Source: Novacetimonas hansenii JCM 7643 (lineage in GTDB: Bacteria; Pseudomonadota; Alphaproteobacteria; Acetobacterales; Acetobacteraceae). From it: 51,320 nt of DNA. The stretch spans positions 1-51,320 of the forward strand of contig NZ_BANE01000004.1 of assembly GCF_000964405.1 (NCBI RefSeq), read 5' to 3'. Below are positions 1 to 9,773 of this stretch, piece by piece (the stretch's first letter is position 1; every line of letters starts with the position of its first letter). A program made the translations under genes and the position numbers. The notes below the pieces were generated by a model. That model was not told the DNA's origin, did not search any database, and saw nothing but the letters and a program-made list of their open reading frames with translations.

Positions 1-912
1 TGAAAAGGGGAAAGATCATCAGAACCTTGCAGATGTCGGTCATTATGATTGAATCCTTTTGTTGGAACCAATCGCAAGAGGAAGGTGCATTAACTGTTTT
101 GCCGTATTGTGCAAAAAATTATAATTGCGATCATTGGTCGATAAAATACGCGGGAAGACAGTAAAAAATATTCCGTCATTTTACGCACTTCCCCGGTCGA
201 TATTGAGTTGTATCCTGTATAGAAATATCAACGCAATCATGAATATTCTGGCTTGTTCGGGACAGGATGACTGTTACCCGACAGGAAGAAAACATTCCAT
301 CTGGCTTCATGCAGACAAAGAGCAAGAGAATATTATTATCAGGAGCATTATTTTTTTTTATATACGTGAAAATTCCACCTGAATTATTTGTTGCCAATTT
401 TATGTCCTGCGTGGATATGCTGGGTTCCTGAATGTGTCATATATATCCTACGTTCTAAAGAATAATTAGGAAATTTTTAAAAACTTCCTTTATTAAAATA
501 TAAAAAATCATGCAGGCGTGTATGAAATAATCCCAATATTGGGATTATTTTAGAAAGCAGACCCGAAGGAAAAAACTTAATAAAATCAGGGTAATGGATT
601 CAGATCCGATGTCGGATGGTTCCTGTTATTGGTAATCTGTTCAGGACTGATGCCCATTGGTAAAAAATATGTATCAAATGGGACAATTTTCGTGGATTAT
701 GATTTCTCTGATAGGATTTTGTTTCGGTTCTGGCACATGAAATAATCCATTCATCAAGTGCGGTATGTCGTATTTTTTATCACCGTATCCTGATCTTTGG
801 CATTGAATGGACTGAAACGCGATATATTTCATAATAAAAGAACATATTTTCATTGTATTTTATAAATTGGTAATTTTTAATGCATTTTGTTCTGAATGTT
901 GGGGTATATTTT
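1..912. other. AT-rich intergenic region with no supported gene
   Basis: No convincing protein is encoded here. An 85-codon open frame at 125-382 (+) lacks a clear ribosome binding site and resembles no family I know, so I do not call it. The one clear structure is the perfect palindrome at 525-550, listed separately. The sensor kinase on the minus strand ends at 913, so its 3' untranslated region probably extends into this stretch. Confidence 0.6.
525..550. terminator. 26-bp perfect palindrome, possible bidirectional terminator
   Basis: The 26 bases at 525-550 are identical to their own reverse complement, with the centre CCCAATATTGGG flanked by A- and T-rich arms and followed by T residues. 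As RNA it would fold to a hairpin with a tiny loop and a U-rich tail in either direction. It lies about 360 bp past the end of the minus-strand sensor kinase gene. A dimeric regulator operator is the alternative reading. Confidence 0.45.
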
Positions 913-2313
913 TTATTTACGTATATCTACAGGAAGCATGACAATACATCTCAGGCTAGGATTATTGTCGGACAGGGTGATGGTGCCTTTGTGAAGCTGA
1001 ATGATGGCTTTTACCATGCTCAGCCCAAGGCCATTGCCGTCATGTGTGCGGCTTGTATCCAGGCGGACAAAGCGGTCGAACACATGGTGCATGGCCCCCA
1101 GTGGAATGCCGGGGCCGTTATCCGCGATTTCCACGCAGATCTTGTTATCCAGTGTCTGGATGCTGGCTGTTATCATGGTTTTTTCTGGTGTATGGCGCAT
1201 GGCATTTTCAATCAGATTGGAAAAAGCCTGCCGCAGGAGAACGGGATGGCCCATGATGGTTGGGCAGGCATCCATGACTTTGGTAATCAATTCCTGACCA
1301 CGATCTTCCATAACTGGACGATAGGGATCAAGAACTGATTCCAGTAATTGGTCTGGATCAAGCAATTCCAGTTCATCATTCCATGCGCCCGATTCAAGCT
1401 GAGCCAGTTTTAGCAATGAAGAAAATATTTCCAGTGCGGCATCCAGGTCATCGATTGCAAACCCGACCTGCTCACGCATTGTATCGGCGGGAACATGTTC
1501 CAAAATGGCGCATTCCAGATTCTGACGCATACGTGACAAAGGGCGACGCATATCATGAGCAATATCATTGGATACCTGTCGCAGACTAACAATCAGTGCT
1601 TCATTTCGATCAAGCATCGCATTGAGGCTTTCCGAAAGGTGATCCAGTTCATCATGCGTTCCCCGCAGCGGAATGCGGCGTGACATATCACCCTGCATGA
1701 TGCTGCGTGCAGCCATGCTTGTGGTTTCGATCCATTTCAGGATTATACTGCTAAGAAAAAGTCCCCCCGCAATCCCGATCAGGCCGAATCCTGCAATCTC
1801 CCACAGGAGCGTTGTCCATAAGTCATGTTGCAGATGCGTCAGGGAGGATGCATCTATACCAACGAAGTAATACCCACCATCGTTGAGGATGTAACCAACC
1901 CCATAAACAATATTCTGATTCGTTTCCATGGGAAGTCGATGGGCCCATGACAGCCAGCGTTCGCCAGGAACGGGGCGCAGGTGCAGCATATTGCCAGCGA
2001 CAATATTCTGTCCTGGCCCCTGAAGCAGATAATGAAAACCGGGTTCATGTTGCACCAACCCCCTTACAACCGGGAGAAGGTGGGGAACATCGGCAATCAG
2101 GGCATCTGCAAATGTTTCATATCCTTCGTTTTGTACCTGCTGTCGTATTTCCTGACGCAGGGCAGCCTGACTGTAAAGGCCGGACATAACTGTCATGATC
2201 GTGCCGCCCAATATGAAAAGGCAGGCAAATAGTGTCACGATACGAAATGAGGCGCTGGCGATGATGCGGCGTATCTCTATAATACCAAATCTAGGCATCC
2301 TGTTAAAGTGCAT
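913..2313 (-). CDS. Two-component sensor histidine kinase (membrane bound)
   Basis: Inner-membrane histidine kinase of 466 residues. A first membrane helix lies at about 22-45, then a periplasmic sensing region, and a second helix at about 172-194. A HAMP-like linker follows, then the H-box with His253 in IAHDMRRPLSRMR, the N-box in NLIENAMRHTP, and a G1 box ADNGPGIP. All key catalytic elements are present, so it should autophosphorylate His253 and pass phosphate to the regulator encoded upstream. The start overlaps the end of that regulator gene by 11 bp; an in-frame ATG at 2298 is an alternative start. The nearby sugar porins are plausible targets, but the signal sensed cannot be read from the sequence. 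Confidence 0.9.
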   Translation of the reverse strand: MHFNRMPRFGIIEIRRIIASASFRIVTLFACLFILGGTIMTVMSGLYSQAALRQEIRQQVQNEGYETFADALIADVPHLLPVVRGLVQHEPGFHYLLQGPGQNIVAGNMLHLRPVPGERWLSWAHRLPMETNQNIVYGVGYILNDGGYYFVGIDASSLTHLQHDLWTTLLWEIAGFGLIGIAGGLFLSSIILKWIETTSMAARSIMQGDMSRRIPLRGTHDELDHLSESLNAMLDRNEALIVSLRQVSNDIAHDMRRPLSRMRQNLECAILEHVPADTMREQVGFAIDDLDAALEIFSSLLKLAQLESGAWNDELELLDPDQLLESVLDPYRPVMEDRGQELITKVMDACPTIMGHPVLLRQAFSNLIENAMRHTPEKTMITASIQTLDNKICVEIADNGPGIPLGAMHHVFDRFVRLDTSRTHDGNGLGLSMVKAIIQLHKGTITLSDNNPSLRCIVMLPVDIRK

Positions 2314-3013
2314 CCTCAGGCGGCGTCATGATATAGCCACGGCCTTTTACTGTGTGGATGACGGGCGCCGCATTCCGCCCCAGTTTTTCGCGCAGGCGAC
2401 TAAGGTGGGTTTCCACGATGTTGGTGCGGACGGGAAAATCCATGTTCCATACGTATTTCAGCAGCGTCTGACGCGAAAGAACAGTGCGTGGATTGCGCAT
2501 AAAAAATTCCAGAAGGTTCATTTCCTGCGGCTGTAGCAGAACTTTCCTGCCATTTCGTGTAACGGAACGCGCAAGCAGATCCAGTTCGATATCTGCTATA
2601 CGAATAAGCAGCGCATGATGGGTCAGTCTGGTACGCCGCAGAAGTACCTGAATGCGTGCTGCAAGTTCCCGCACGGCGAATGGCTTGACCATATAATCAT
2701 CCGCTCCCTGTCGCAGACCGCCGACGCGGCTGGGAACACTATCCATGGTTGTAAGAAAAATAATCGGCGTTGCCATGCCATCCCCGCGCAAACGGGTCAG
2801 GATGGACAGGCCATCCATTCCCGGCAGCATCCTGTCCAGAAGAATAACATCCCATCGGCATTGCTGCGCCAGGCGCAGTCCTTCATGTCCATCTGACGCT
2901 GTATGAACGACGATATTTTCAGGCAACAGCCCTTCGCTGACGTAACGGGTCGTATTTTGGTCATCCTCCACAAGCAGGACATGTACTGGGGATTCCTGAT
3001 TACGAGAGTTCAT
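2303..3013 (-). CDS. OmpR-family response regulator
   Basis: DNA-binding response regulator of 236 residues. The N-terminal receiver domain has the acidic pair in LLVEDD, the phosphoacceptor Asp60 in VILLDRMLPGMDG, the switch Thr in FLTTMD and Lys110 in MVKPF. The C-terminal winged helix (about 125-230) ends with the typical VKGRGYIM hairpin. It forms an operon with the downstream kinase gene, which it overlaps. It is transcribed away from the OprB porin gene at 3458, leaving a shared 444-bp intergenic region where it could act. Confidence 0.92.
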   Translation of the reverse strand: MNSRNQESPVHVLLVEDDQNTTRYVSEGLLPENIVVHTASDGHEGLRLAQQCRWDVILLDRMLPGMDGLSILTRLRGDGMATPIIFLTTMDSVPSRVGGLRQGADDYMVKPFAVRELAARIQVLLRRTRLTHHALLIRIADIELDLLARSVTRNGRKVLLQPQEMNLLEFFMRNPRTVLSRQTLLKYVWNMDFPVRTNIVETHLSRLREKLGRNAAPVIHTVKGRGYIMTPPEDAL

Positions 3014-3457
3014 TTGATGACTTCACTGTGTGATTAGGTTAAAAAGCAATGCATCATGGGTATTCAGCCGGGTGGAATGCGTATTGTCATCAATATTTCA
3101 AGAATTAAGGCAGGTGTTGATGAAGCGGCCTATGTCATGGTTGGGTATGATGCCGGATAACAGGATATCAGGGCATAAAGATTGAGCATGAGAACGAATT
3201 GAATTTCATATATAATATATGGGGTTGCCATGGAGAACAAGATTGCGCCTGGCATATTGGGGCTTTTTCATAAAGAGAATATTGACTGATAATGATGGGG
3301 AGAGAATATATTATAGAAAATTAAGTGGTTGAAATAACATATTTTTTGCAAATGCTCCCTTTGGGTGGCTGTAGTTCAGGACGGTCAGGGTTGATATTTC
3401 AGGGAGTGACATTTATAAAATAATGAATATTGTGAAATATATTATATTTATATCTGA
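3014..3457. other. Divergent promoter region between regulator and porin genes
   Basis: This AT-rich intergenic stretch lies between the start of the response regulator gene (minus) and the start of the first OprB porin gene (plus). It must hold promoters for both directions. I found no clear inverted repeat or terminator in it and no supported small gene. Confidence 0.5.
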
Positions 3458-4825
3458 GTGTGCATAAATAAATTGTCGTATATATGGAAAATCAGGCTCT
3501 TTCGTTTATTGCCATATATAATGACTCTCGCGATGATGACTTCCTCCGCATATGCACAAACGGTTCCCATCAGCGTATTAAGCGCAGGTGTTACGCCGCA
3601 ACAGAATATCCCTGATCATATTGACCCGCATACCCATCTTTCGGGTGACTGGGGTGGATTGCGGAACTGGCTGCTCAGGCAGGGGGTTGATATCCGCATA
3701 TCCGATACGAACGAATTATGGTCTGATCCTGTGGGGGGCGCGCAGGCATCAAATAACTATATTGGCTCCACGGCCATTGAAATGGTGACGGATCTGCATC
3801 TGTTGACAGGTCTGCCGTTGGGAACGTTCGATATCAGTGCCATGGAGATTCGTGGACGACCATTCAGTAATGTCCCTTTGTATGTTTTTAACCAGACCTC
3901 GAATATCGAAGCTGATGATAACGGTCGATTATATGAATTATGGTACAGCCAGAAATTCATGGGGGAACGACTGGCATTCCGTATTGGCAAGCTGGACCTT
4001 GGGCATGATTTCATGGTCAGCAGCGTTGGACTGAATTTCCTGAATGCTTCCTTTTCCTGGCCCATCATGCCTGATAATGACCTGTATGATCAGGGGCCTG
4101 TATCACCCGTGACGACGCCGGCGATACGGCTGCGCTATACCCTGTCTCCACGATGGAATTTTTTGGTTGCGGCTGCTGATGATAATCCCATTGGTGCCCC
4201 TTTCATTAATGTAAGGGACCCGTGGAATCAGAACCGCGATCCCGGCGGGACACGATTTAATTTCGATACAGGTGCGCTTTTCTTTGGGGAGATGCAATAC
4301 CGGCGGGACATATTGGGGCGGGCAGGTACATATAAAATTGGTGGTTATTTTGATACCGGTCGATTTCCAGATCAGGCTGATTTTACAAAAAGCCATAAAA
4401 CAAACTGGGCCATTTATGCCCTTGGCGATCAGACCCTGCAGCATTTGGGCAGAGTGACGGAACTCGATGCTTTCATCCGTGGGAACTGGACTGCGGATAG
4501 GGACCGCAACCAGATTGTTTATGCGGTTGATGGGGGAATGGTTCTGAAGGGACCGTTTCAACGTGAAGGCGATGTCGTGGGGCTTGGAGCCGGCCTGGGC
4601 GCGGCTAGCCCCGATCTGGCACGGGCTGACCGGCGTTCCGGCCAACCCGCACAGGGAACCGAATATCATCTGGAACTGACCTATCAAATCCAGGTTACGC
4701 CATGGTTCATGCTTCAGCCTGATATTCAGGGTATCGTGTCACCCAGTGGCGGTATTCTCGATAGTAAGGGCCTGCGTGTGCATGACGAAGCTATTTTCGG
4801 GCTACACAGCAGTGTAACATTCTGA
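3458..4825 (+). CDS. oprB: Carbohydrate-selective porin, OprB family
   Basis: Outer-membrane porin of 455 residues, a normal length for OprB proteins, which let glucose and other sugars diffuse into the periplasm. The N terminus has a basic stretch, a hydrophobic core and a probable signal-peptidase site after SSAYA (about residue 33). The mature part shows family hallmarks: SGDWGGLRNWLLRQGVDI, a TNELW segment, repeated amphipathic beta-strand segments with aromatic residues, and a terminal Phe. The start is GTG at 3458; TTG at 3473 is equally possible, and neither has a clear ribosome binding site. It is divergent from a two-component system and convergent with a second OprB gene. Confidence 0.9.
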   Translation: MCINKLSYIWKIRLFRLLPYIMTLAMMTSSAYAQTVPISVLSAGVTPQQNIPDHIDPHTHLSGDWGGLRNWLLRQGVDIRISDTNELWSDPVGGAQASNNYIGSTAIEMVTDLHLLTGLPLGTFDISAMEIRGRPFSNVPLYVFNQTSNIEADDNGRLYELWYSQKFMGERLAFRIGKLDLGHDFMVSSVGLNFLNASFSWPIMPDNDLYDQGPVSPVTTPAIRLRYTLSPRWNFLVAAADDNPIGAPFINVRDPWNQNRDPGGTRFNFDTGALFFGEMQYRRDILGRAGTYKIGGYFDTGRFPDQADFTKSHKTNWAIYALGDQTLQHLGRVTELDAFIRGNWTADRDRNQIVYAVDGGMVLKGPFQREGDVVGLGAGLGAASPDLARADRRSGQPAQGTEYHLELTYQIQVTPWFMLQPDIQGIVSPSGGILDSKGLRVHDEAIFGLHSSVTF

Positions 4826-4857
4826 AGCAACGGAAAATGCAGGCATTTCCTGTTGCT
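4826..4857. terminator. Hairpin between the two convergent porin genes
   Basis: An inverted repeat begins immediately after the stop codon of the first porin gene: AGCAACGGAAA pairs with TTTCCTGTTGCT, with one bulged base and a loop of about nine. It lies in the 100-bp space between two convergent genes and could serve as terminator for the plus-strand gene. There is no strong T tract, so Rho-independent function is uncertain. Confidence 0.5.
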
Positions 4858-4925
4858 GTCCTGCGTGACATGTACCAGGAAAACCCGGTTCGTGTGCATG
4901 CATCATCACGTTTGATCTTATCCAG

Positions 4926-6542
4926 TTAGAAGTTAACGTTTGTATGCAGGCCGAAAACGGCTTCGTTTCCGATGGCGCGTGCTGGATGGGATGGGTCGCC
5001 CGCACCGCCCATGGGGTGCAGGACATACTGAAAATCAGGTTGCACAACCATCCATGGCATGACCTGAGCCTGATAGGTCAGTTCAAGATGGTTTTCATTC
5101 CCTTGCACTATTGTGCCGCGCATGCGGTCATAGGCGCGTAATCCCGATGTCGCCCGGCCCATCCCCCAACCGAACCCCAAGGTGTCATTGACCCTGTTGG
5201 GAAAGGGGGCCTTCAGATTCAGACCTGCATCAATGGCGAAGCTTATGGCATTGCGATCGCCACGATTTCCCGTCGCCCGTACAAATATACCCAACGAGCG
5301 TGATGCATCAGGGGCAGGGCGCCAGATCAACTGATCTATTATTCCGTAAATCAGCCAGTTCCCCCGATCCTGTCGCGGTGTGCCACCATCTGTGCCAAGA
5401 GATTGCCCCTGCGTGTTGTAACGGTAATCTGGAAATCGTCCTGTGTCGTAATAGCCACCAAGCTTATAGATGCCGGGCAAGCCGGACTGCCTGCTGGTCA
5501 GTCCGCGGTCACCAGATTGTGGATTCAGGGCATATTGAAGTTCAGTTATCAGCAAGGCGCCGGTCCCCATACTAAACCGGGTACCGTTGTTATCAATCAC
5601 TGTCTGGCTTATGGCGATGCTCTGATTTGCGTTCGGGCGCGGAGATGAACTGTTCGATGGATTGTTGTCAGTTTCTGACGGATTGTCATCTGCTGCCGCA
5701 AACATGACCGTATAGTTCCCTTTGGGTCGATAGCGCAGACGGATCGCAGGTGAGGCGAGGGGCCATGAAGGGCCACCACCGTAAAGGTTGACCGATGGTC
5801 CCATCGGCCAGCCGAAATTGGCATTCAGATAAAGGGCTGCGTAATCACTGATCAGGAATTCCGTGTCGAGATCCTGCTGACCTAGCTTGATATCCAGCGC
5901 GCCCCGTAGAAAGGATTGCTGGTACCACAGCTCAAACAGGCGGGTGGAGCGGCCAGCTTCAAATCCGCTGATGGGATTGAAATCGGCCAGACGGTCCTGG
6001 GTAATGGGGCGTCCCCGAATCTGCAGGGCGCTTATGTTGAAAGTTCCCCCCTTCAGGCCCATCAGTTTTTCCAGATCTGCCGTCAGTGTTGGCATGGTCA
6101 CGCCGATATAGGCCGGACCAGTGTCCGATCCCCTGCCATTGCCATTGCCACTGCTGCTGGCAATCCCGCCCGTAATATTACCCCATAGCTCGTTTGTATC
6201 CTGAATGTTCAAGGCTATGCCATAGCGGCCTAGCCATGGGCGCAGCCCCCCGACGGTCCCAAGCAGGTTACTGCCCCCACCATAGGGGGTGTCGCGATTC
6301 TGGCTGTTGGTGAGTGTATCGACCTGCCACGAATTACGTGCGGTTGCCGGGTCGATCTGTGCCAGGAACGGCACAGATCGACCAAGCATGGCCTGTCCGT
6401 CCATGAGGGGAGTTTGGGTATAACCGGTATCGGGGGCGAAAGCGAAGAAACCTGCGACAAGCATGCCATGACATAGCCAATGGAAATATCCAGGACTGGA
6501 AACTTCTGGTATTTTGCAGGATGTCAGTTCGCATACTTGCAA
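4926..6542 (-). CDS. oprB: Carbohydrate-selective porin, OprB family (second copy)
   Basis: A longer OprB-family porin of up to 538 residues. It has the same architecture as the first: GTVGGLRPWLGRYGIALNIQ followed by DTNELWGN, a conserved IRGRPIT element, and a C-terminal strand ending in Phe. The two share aligned motifs throughout but are clearly diverged, and this one has extra loop sequence, including an Asn/Ser-rich stretch around residues 285-305 that suggests an enlarged surface or eyelet loop. The start is uncertain: the open frame begins with TTG at 6542, but the first part looks unlike a signal peptide. ATG at 6464 precedes a hydrophobic core that could be one. Confidence 0.88.
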   Translation of the reverse strand: MQVCELTSCKIPEVSSPGYFHWLCHGMLVAGFFAFAPDTGYTQTPLMDGQAMLGRSVPFLAQIDPATARNSWQVDTLTNSQNRDTPYGGGSNLLGTVGGLRPWLGRYGIALNIQDTNELWGNITGGIASSSGNGNGRGSDTGPAYIGVTMPTLTADLEKLMGLKGGTFNISALQIRGRPITQDRLADFNPISGFEAGRSTRLFELWYQQSFLRGALDIKLGQQDLDTEFLISDYAALYLNANFGWPMGPSVNLYGGGPSWPLASPAIRLRYRPKGNYTVMFAAADDNPSETDNNPSNSSSPRPNANQSIAISQTVIDNNGTRFSMGTGALLITELQYALNPQSGDRGLTSRQSGLPGIYKLGGYYDTGRFPDYRYNTQGQSLGTDGGTPRQDRGNWLIYGIIDQLIWRPAPDASRSLGIFVRATGNRGDRNAISFAIDAGLNLKAPFPNRVNDTLGFGWGMGRATSGLRAYDRMRGTIVQGNENHLELTYQAQVMPWMVVQPDFQYVLHPMGGAGDPSHPARAIGNEAVFGLHTNVNF

Positions 6543-6881
6543 GTGATTCTCATATTCTTATGCAAAAATATTGCAACCAAAGACGTTATTATACAGACAG
6601 AACATCCTGCGCAATATGACGTTTTTGCTAAATTTTAAATAATTGAACGGCTTTTATTATTTATTATTTTCAAATATAATAAAAATAAACTTAAAAATTA
6701 TTTTTTTTTGAAGAATGTATATATTCCGAAATATTGTTGCGCGGTTGTCTTCTTGTGCGATGCCGCCGTGCCATGTCTTGCGCCTGTTCAGGTTCGCGTC
6801 ATGTTGGCCTGTTATACGATCAATGGCCACCGGTTCGGTGGTCTGGACAGATCGTATCACGGAAGGCTGGGCATATAAATC
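6543..6881. other. AT-rich upstream region of porin and metal-efflux block
   Basis: This intergenic stretch separates the minus-strand porin from the plus-strand metal-efflux gene block, so it should contain promoters for both. It includes long A/T runs (about 6640-6710). Several short open frames overlap it, but none has a good ribosome binding site or recognisable similarity. I could not identify a defined metal-regulator operator. Confidence 0.5.
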
Positions 6882-7364
6882 ATGCAATGGATGGTACGTT
6901 ACGGGCTGCCGGTCCTGATGATGATCAGCATGTGTGGTTGTGTCGCCCATGCCGAAACGGCGGCGGATACGGACGATATATGCCGCAATGTGGAACAGGG
7001 TGTGCGCCTGCATGTTGATGGTGCCTATGGCGGTTATCCACATTCTGTCCTGCGCGATGCGGTGCTGGACAGCGTAACCTGCCCATCAGGTGAAGGGGAA
7101 TTGCGTGCGTTTCATCGCATTGCCACGCCGCCACCTCACATGAGGATCGCAGTAACGCGCCCCATGGGACAGGGGCAGCAGGGATCGCTGTCTGTCATGC
7201 TGTTTTCCCAGGGGCGTTTCGTCATCGGGGAACGGATGTCGCTTTCGGTGTTTTCGCGCAGCCAGTCTCCTTTTTCAGTGAAGGCAGATATCAACCTAGC
7301 GACGACACGCCTGTGGAACGACTTTGCCGCACGGATCGAACGTGGTGGGCCTGTTATTCCATGA
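6882..7364 (+). CDS. Small secreted protein at the head of the metal-efflux operon
   Basis: A 160-residue protein I do not recognise. The N terminus has a hydrophobic core and a probable cleavage site after CVAHA near residue 24, so the mature product should be periplasmic. It has two Cys residues (in DDIC and VTCPSG) that could form a disulfide. The body is polar, with a run of hydrophobic beta-type segments. It lies directly upstream of the outer membrane factor gene, 22 bp before its preferred start, and is probably co-transcribed with the efflux genes. A periplasmic accessory role is inferred from position only. Confidence 0.65.
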   Translation: MQWMVRYGLPVLMMISMCGCVAHAETAADTDDICRNVEQGVRLHVDGAYGGYPHSVLRDAVLDSVTCPSGEGELRAFHRIATPPPHMRIAVTRPMGQGQQGSLSVMLFSQGRFVIGERMSLSVFSRSQSPFSVKADINLATTRLWNDFAARIERGGPVIP

Positions 7365-7386
7365 TGGAAGGGAACTGACAGGCCCA

Positions 7387-8625
7387 ATGCGTCCAAAGCT
7401 GTTTATAGCCGCGGTTTTTTCCGTCATATGGGCCAATCCCGTGATGGCGATGCCGGGACCTGACACATCATTTCATGAAGCAGTCAGCATGGCCTGGGCC
7501 ATAGATCCTGTCCGTACGGAATTGCAGGTTGGGCACCATTCTGCCCGTGCCCGCGCCAACGCGGCGGGGTCATGGTTTGCAGGTGGCCCGACCCTGTCGG
7601 GTGAATATATGGATGACCATATGCTGGGCAGTAATGAAGGATACACAACCTATCAGGGTGGTGTGTCTGTGCCGCTATGGTTGCCCGGCCAGGGAAGTGC
7701 CACGCAAAAGGTCGCAAACGCGGAAGCTGCATCTCTGGACGAACAGCTCAATGTTGAACATATGGCGTTGTCCATTCGCGTGCTTGATGCTGGTGCCGCG
7801 GTTCTGATGGCGCGTGCCCGGGTGGATGTCGCCCATACATTGTACGATGCGACGGCCCGCATGGCTGGCAGCGCCACACGTGCAGTACATGGCGGCGAAC
7901 TGGCCTCTGTCGATGGGCAGATGGCACAGGCTGCCATGGAAAATGCCCGTAATGAACTGGCACTGGCGCAGGAGGAGGCCGCGAATGCAGCCGCTTCTCT
8001 GGAGGTGTTGCTCGGCCATCCGGCGGTGCCGGATCTGGGTCGTTATGGGGGGGACGATGTTGCGCATGCCCGTTTCATCGCACCACGTGACATGGAAGAT
8101 AACGATCCCCGTATCAAGGTGGCACACCGTAATGTGGAGGCCGCAGAGGCCAACATGAAGCTGGCGCGTCGCTCGTTCATGCCCAACCCTGAAATCGGCG
8201 TCGATGCGATCCATGAAAAGCAGTACGGCAGCCCGTGGGATGACCGTGTGGGACTGAATTTCAGTATCCCCCTGCCCAGTGAGGTCCGTAATACCCCCAT
8301 CATGTCCGAAGCCCGCAACCGGCTGGCCACGGCCAGCAGTCAGGAAATACAGGCGCGACGTATGATACATCTGGAGATGACGCGGGTGCGTGAACGCCTG
8401 ATTGCCGCCACCACGGCACGGCGGGCAACGCAGCTTGCCGCAGAAAACATGGAAAAGCGTGCGGCAGCGCAGGAACGGGCCTGGCGCGTGGGGGAAAGCG
8501 GCCTGGACATCGCACTTCAGGCCCGCCAGGCCGCCGCCAATACCCGACTGGTCAGTCAGAGGGCAGAGGTAGAGTGGCATGTCGCCACCATCCGTATGTT
8601 GATTGCAACTGGTGTGATGCCATGA
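7387..8625 (+). CDS. czcC: TolC/CzcC-type outer membrane efflux protein
   Basis: Outer membrane factor of 412 residues that would form the exit duct of the tripartite metal pump. I chose ATG 7387 because it gives a clean signal peptide (MRPKLFIAAVFSVIWANPVM, cleaved near AMA); a longer open frame upstream would overlap the previous gene. Two repeated coiled, Ala-rich helical stretches with intervening beta segments (for example GVSVPLWLPGQG and LNFSIPLPSEV) are typical of the family. The stop codon overlaps the adaptor start in ATGA, indicating translational coupling. The symbol is by family analogy; the substrate is not proven. Confidence 0.85.
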   Translation: MRPKLFIAAVFSVIWANPVMAMPGPDTSFHEAVSMAWAIDPVRTELQVGHHSARARANAAGSWFAGGPTLSGEYMDDHMLGSNEGYTTYQGGVSVPLWLPGQGSATQKVANAEAASLDEQLNVEHMALSIRVLDAGAAVLMARARVDVAHTLYDATARMAGSATRAVHGGELASVDGQMAQAAMENARNELALAQEEAANAAASLEVLLGHPAVPDLGRYGGDDVAHARFIAPRDMEDNDPRIKVAHRNVEAAEANMKLARRSFMPNPEIGVDAIHEKQYGSPWDDRVGLNFSIPLPSEVRNTPIMSEARNRLATASSQEIQARRMIHLEMTRVRERLIAATTARRATQLAAENMEKRAAAQERAWRVGESGLDIALQARQAAANTRLVSQRAEVEWHVATIRMLIATGVMP

Positions 8626-9773
8626 AGCATCTGCCGACTGCCCTGCTGTTTGTGGGCCTGTCCTGCATGTCGGCGCACGCTGAACAGGTGGCGTTGCCAC
8701 CGGTTGTGAAACTGGATGCCGCAGCCGTGCCCAATGAAGGCATCAGCGTCGTTCTGGCCGTGTCCGGCACGATTGCCGCCACGCAACCCGTCATAAGCCG
8801 GGTCATGCCCGACACGGCACGGGTTGTGCATATTCACCCCGCCGGAACAGGCAAGGTGCTGACCATTCTTGTGCAACCGGGAAGCGTTGTGCATCGCGGG
8901 CAGGCGCTGCTGCGTTATCAGGATCACTCCTTGCATGTCGCGCGCCTGCAGGCGGTTCAGATGCGCGCGGCACTTGCGGCTGCCATCGCGGCCCGTGCCG
9001 ATGCGGCAGGTGCGGTGCAGCGCGCAAGGGCGCTGGTGGGTGAAAGCGTATCCATGGCCGAACTGCGCCGCAGGCAGGATGCGCTGGCGCAGGCGGATGC
9101 AACCCTGCGTGCCCGTCAGGCGGATGTTGGCACACTGGGCCATCGTTTTGCGGAGGAGTTCAATTCTTCTTCCGAGCAGGGCGGCCAGAGCGGGGAGGAC
9201 GAGACCTCGACCCTGATTTCCCCAGTTGATGGCATGGTACAGGCGATTGGTACATCCGTGGCGGGCGATGTGGACCCCACCATTGATGTGGCCACGGTCG
9301 CGGATCTGTCCATTGTGTGGCTCGTCTCCGACATCCCTCCTGACCAGGCCGTCAGGGTCGCACCGGGGGGGCAGCAGGTAACACAGGTGGCAGGTCGTCC
9401 TCTGCTCTCCCATATTGATACGGTCGATGGCATGGCCAGCCCGTTGACGGGGCTGGTCCGGGTTATCAGCAATGTAGCCAATCCTACAGGCGTGCTGGTT
9501 CCCGGTATGGTGCTGGATGCCACGTTGGCACAGCATGACGCTGTGACGGGCATTATCGTTCCATCAGAGGCGGTTCAGCGGATTAACGGGCAAAACGTCG
9601 TGTTCGTGCGCATGGACCAGACCGATTACCGACCCGCCGTGGTCGATGTCGCGTTAGATGACGGAACGCAGGCCGTGCTGCGGTCCGGCCTGAAGGCGGG
9701 GGAGACTGTCGTGGGGCATGGCAGTTTCGCCCTGCGGTCGGTCATCGGTCTTGCCGGGATGGATGCGGACTGA
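8622..9773 (+). CDS. czcB: RND efflux periplasmic adaptor (CzcB-type membrane fusion protein)
   Basis: Periplasmic adaptor of 383 residues linking the inner-membrane pump to the outer membrane factor. ATG 8622 overlaps the preceding stop and provides a signal peptide with cleavage after MSAHA. The lipoyl/barrel-sandwich half motif VQPGSVVHRGQALLRYQD is followed by an Ala-rich helical hairpin (about 105-175). The second half motif LISPVDGMVQAIGTSVAGD and C-terminal beta-barrel and membrane-proximal domains come next. No His-rich metal-binding N-terminal extension is seen. The stop overlaps the pump gene start (TGATG). Confidence 0.88.
   Translation: MKHLPTALLFVGLSCMSAHAEQVALPPVVKLDAAAVPNEGISVVLAVSGTIAATQPVISRVMPDTARVVHIHPAGTGKVLTILVQPGSVVHRGQALLRYQDHSLHVARLQAVQMRAALAAAIAARADAAGAVQRARALVGESVSMAELRRRQDALAQADATLRARQADVGTLGHRFAEEFNSSSEQGGQSGEDETSTLISPVDGMVQAIGTSVAGDVDPTIDVATVADLSIVWLVSDIPPDQAVRVAPGGQQVTQVAGRPLLSHIDTVDGMASPLTGLVRVISNVANPTGVLVPGMVLDATLAQHDAVTGIIVPSEAVQRINGQNVVFVRMDQTDYRPAVVDVALDDGTQAVLRSGLKAGETVVGHGSFALRSVIGLAGMDAD

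Noticed and set aside
125-382. 85-codon plus-strand open frame
   Set aside because: Low-complexity AT-rich sequence, no ribosome binding site, no recognisable domain, and an overlapping open frame on the other strand.
7675-8700. Long minus-strand open frames opposite the TolC-like and adaptor genes (also 8556-9536)
   Set aside because: They lie wholly antisense to well-supported genes with clear protein families, and their translations are His/Arg/Gln-rich without domains, as expected for antisense shadows in GC-rich DNA.
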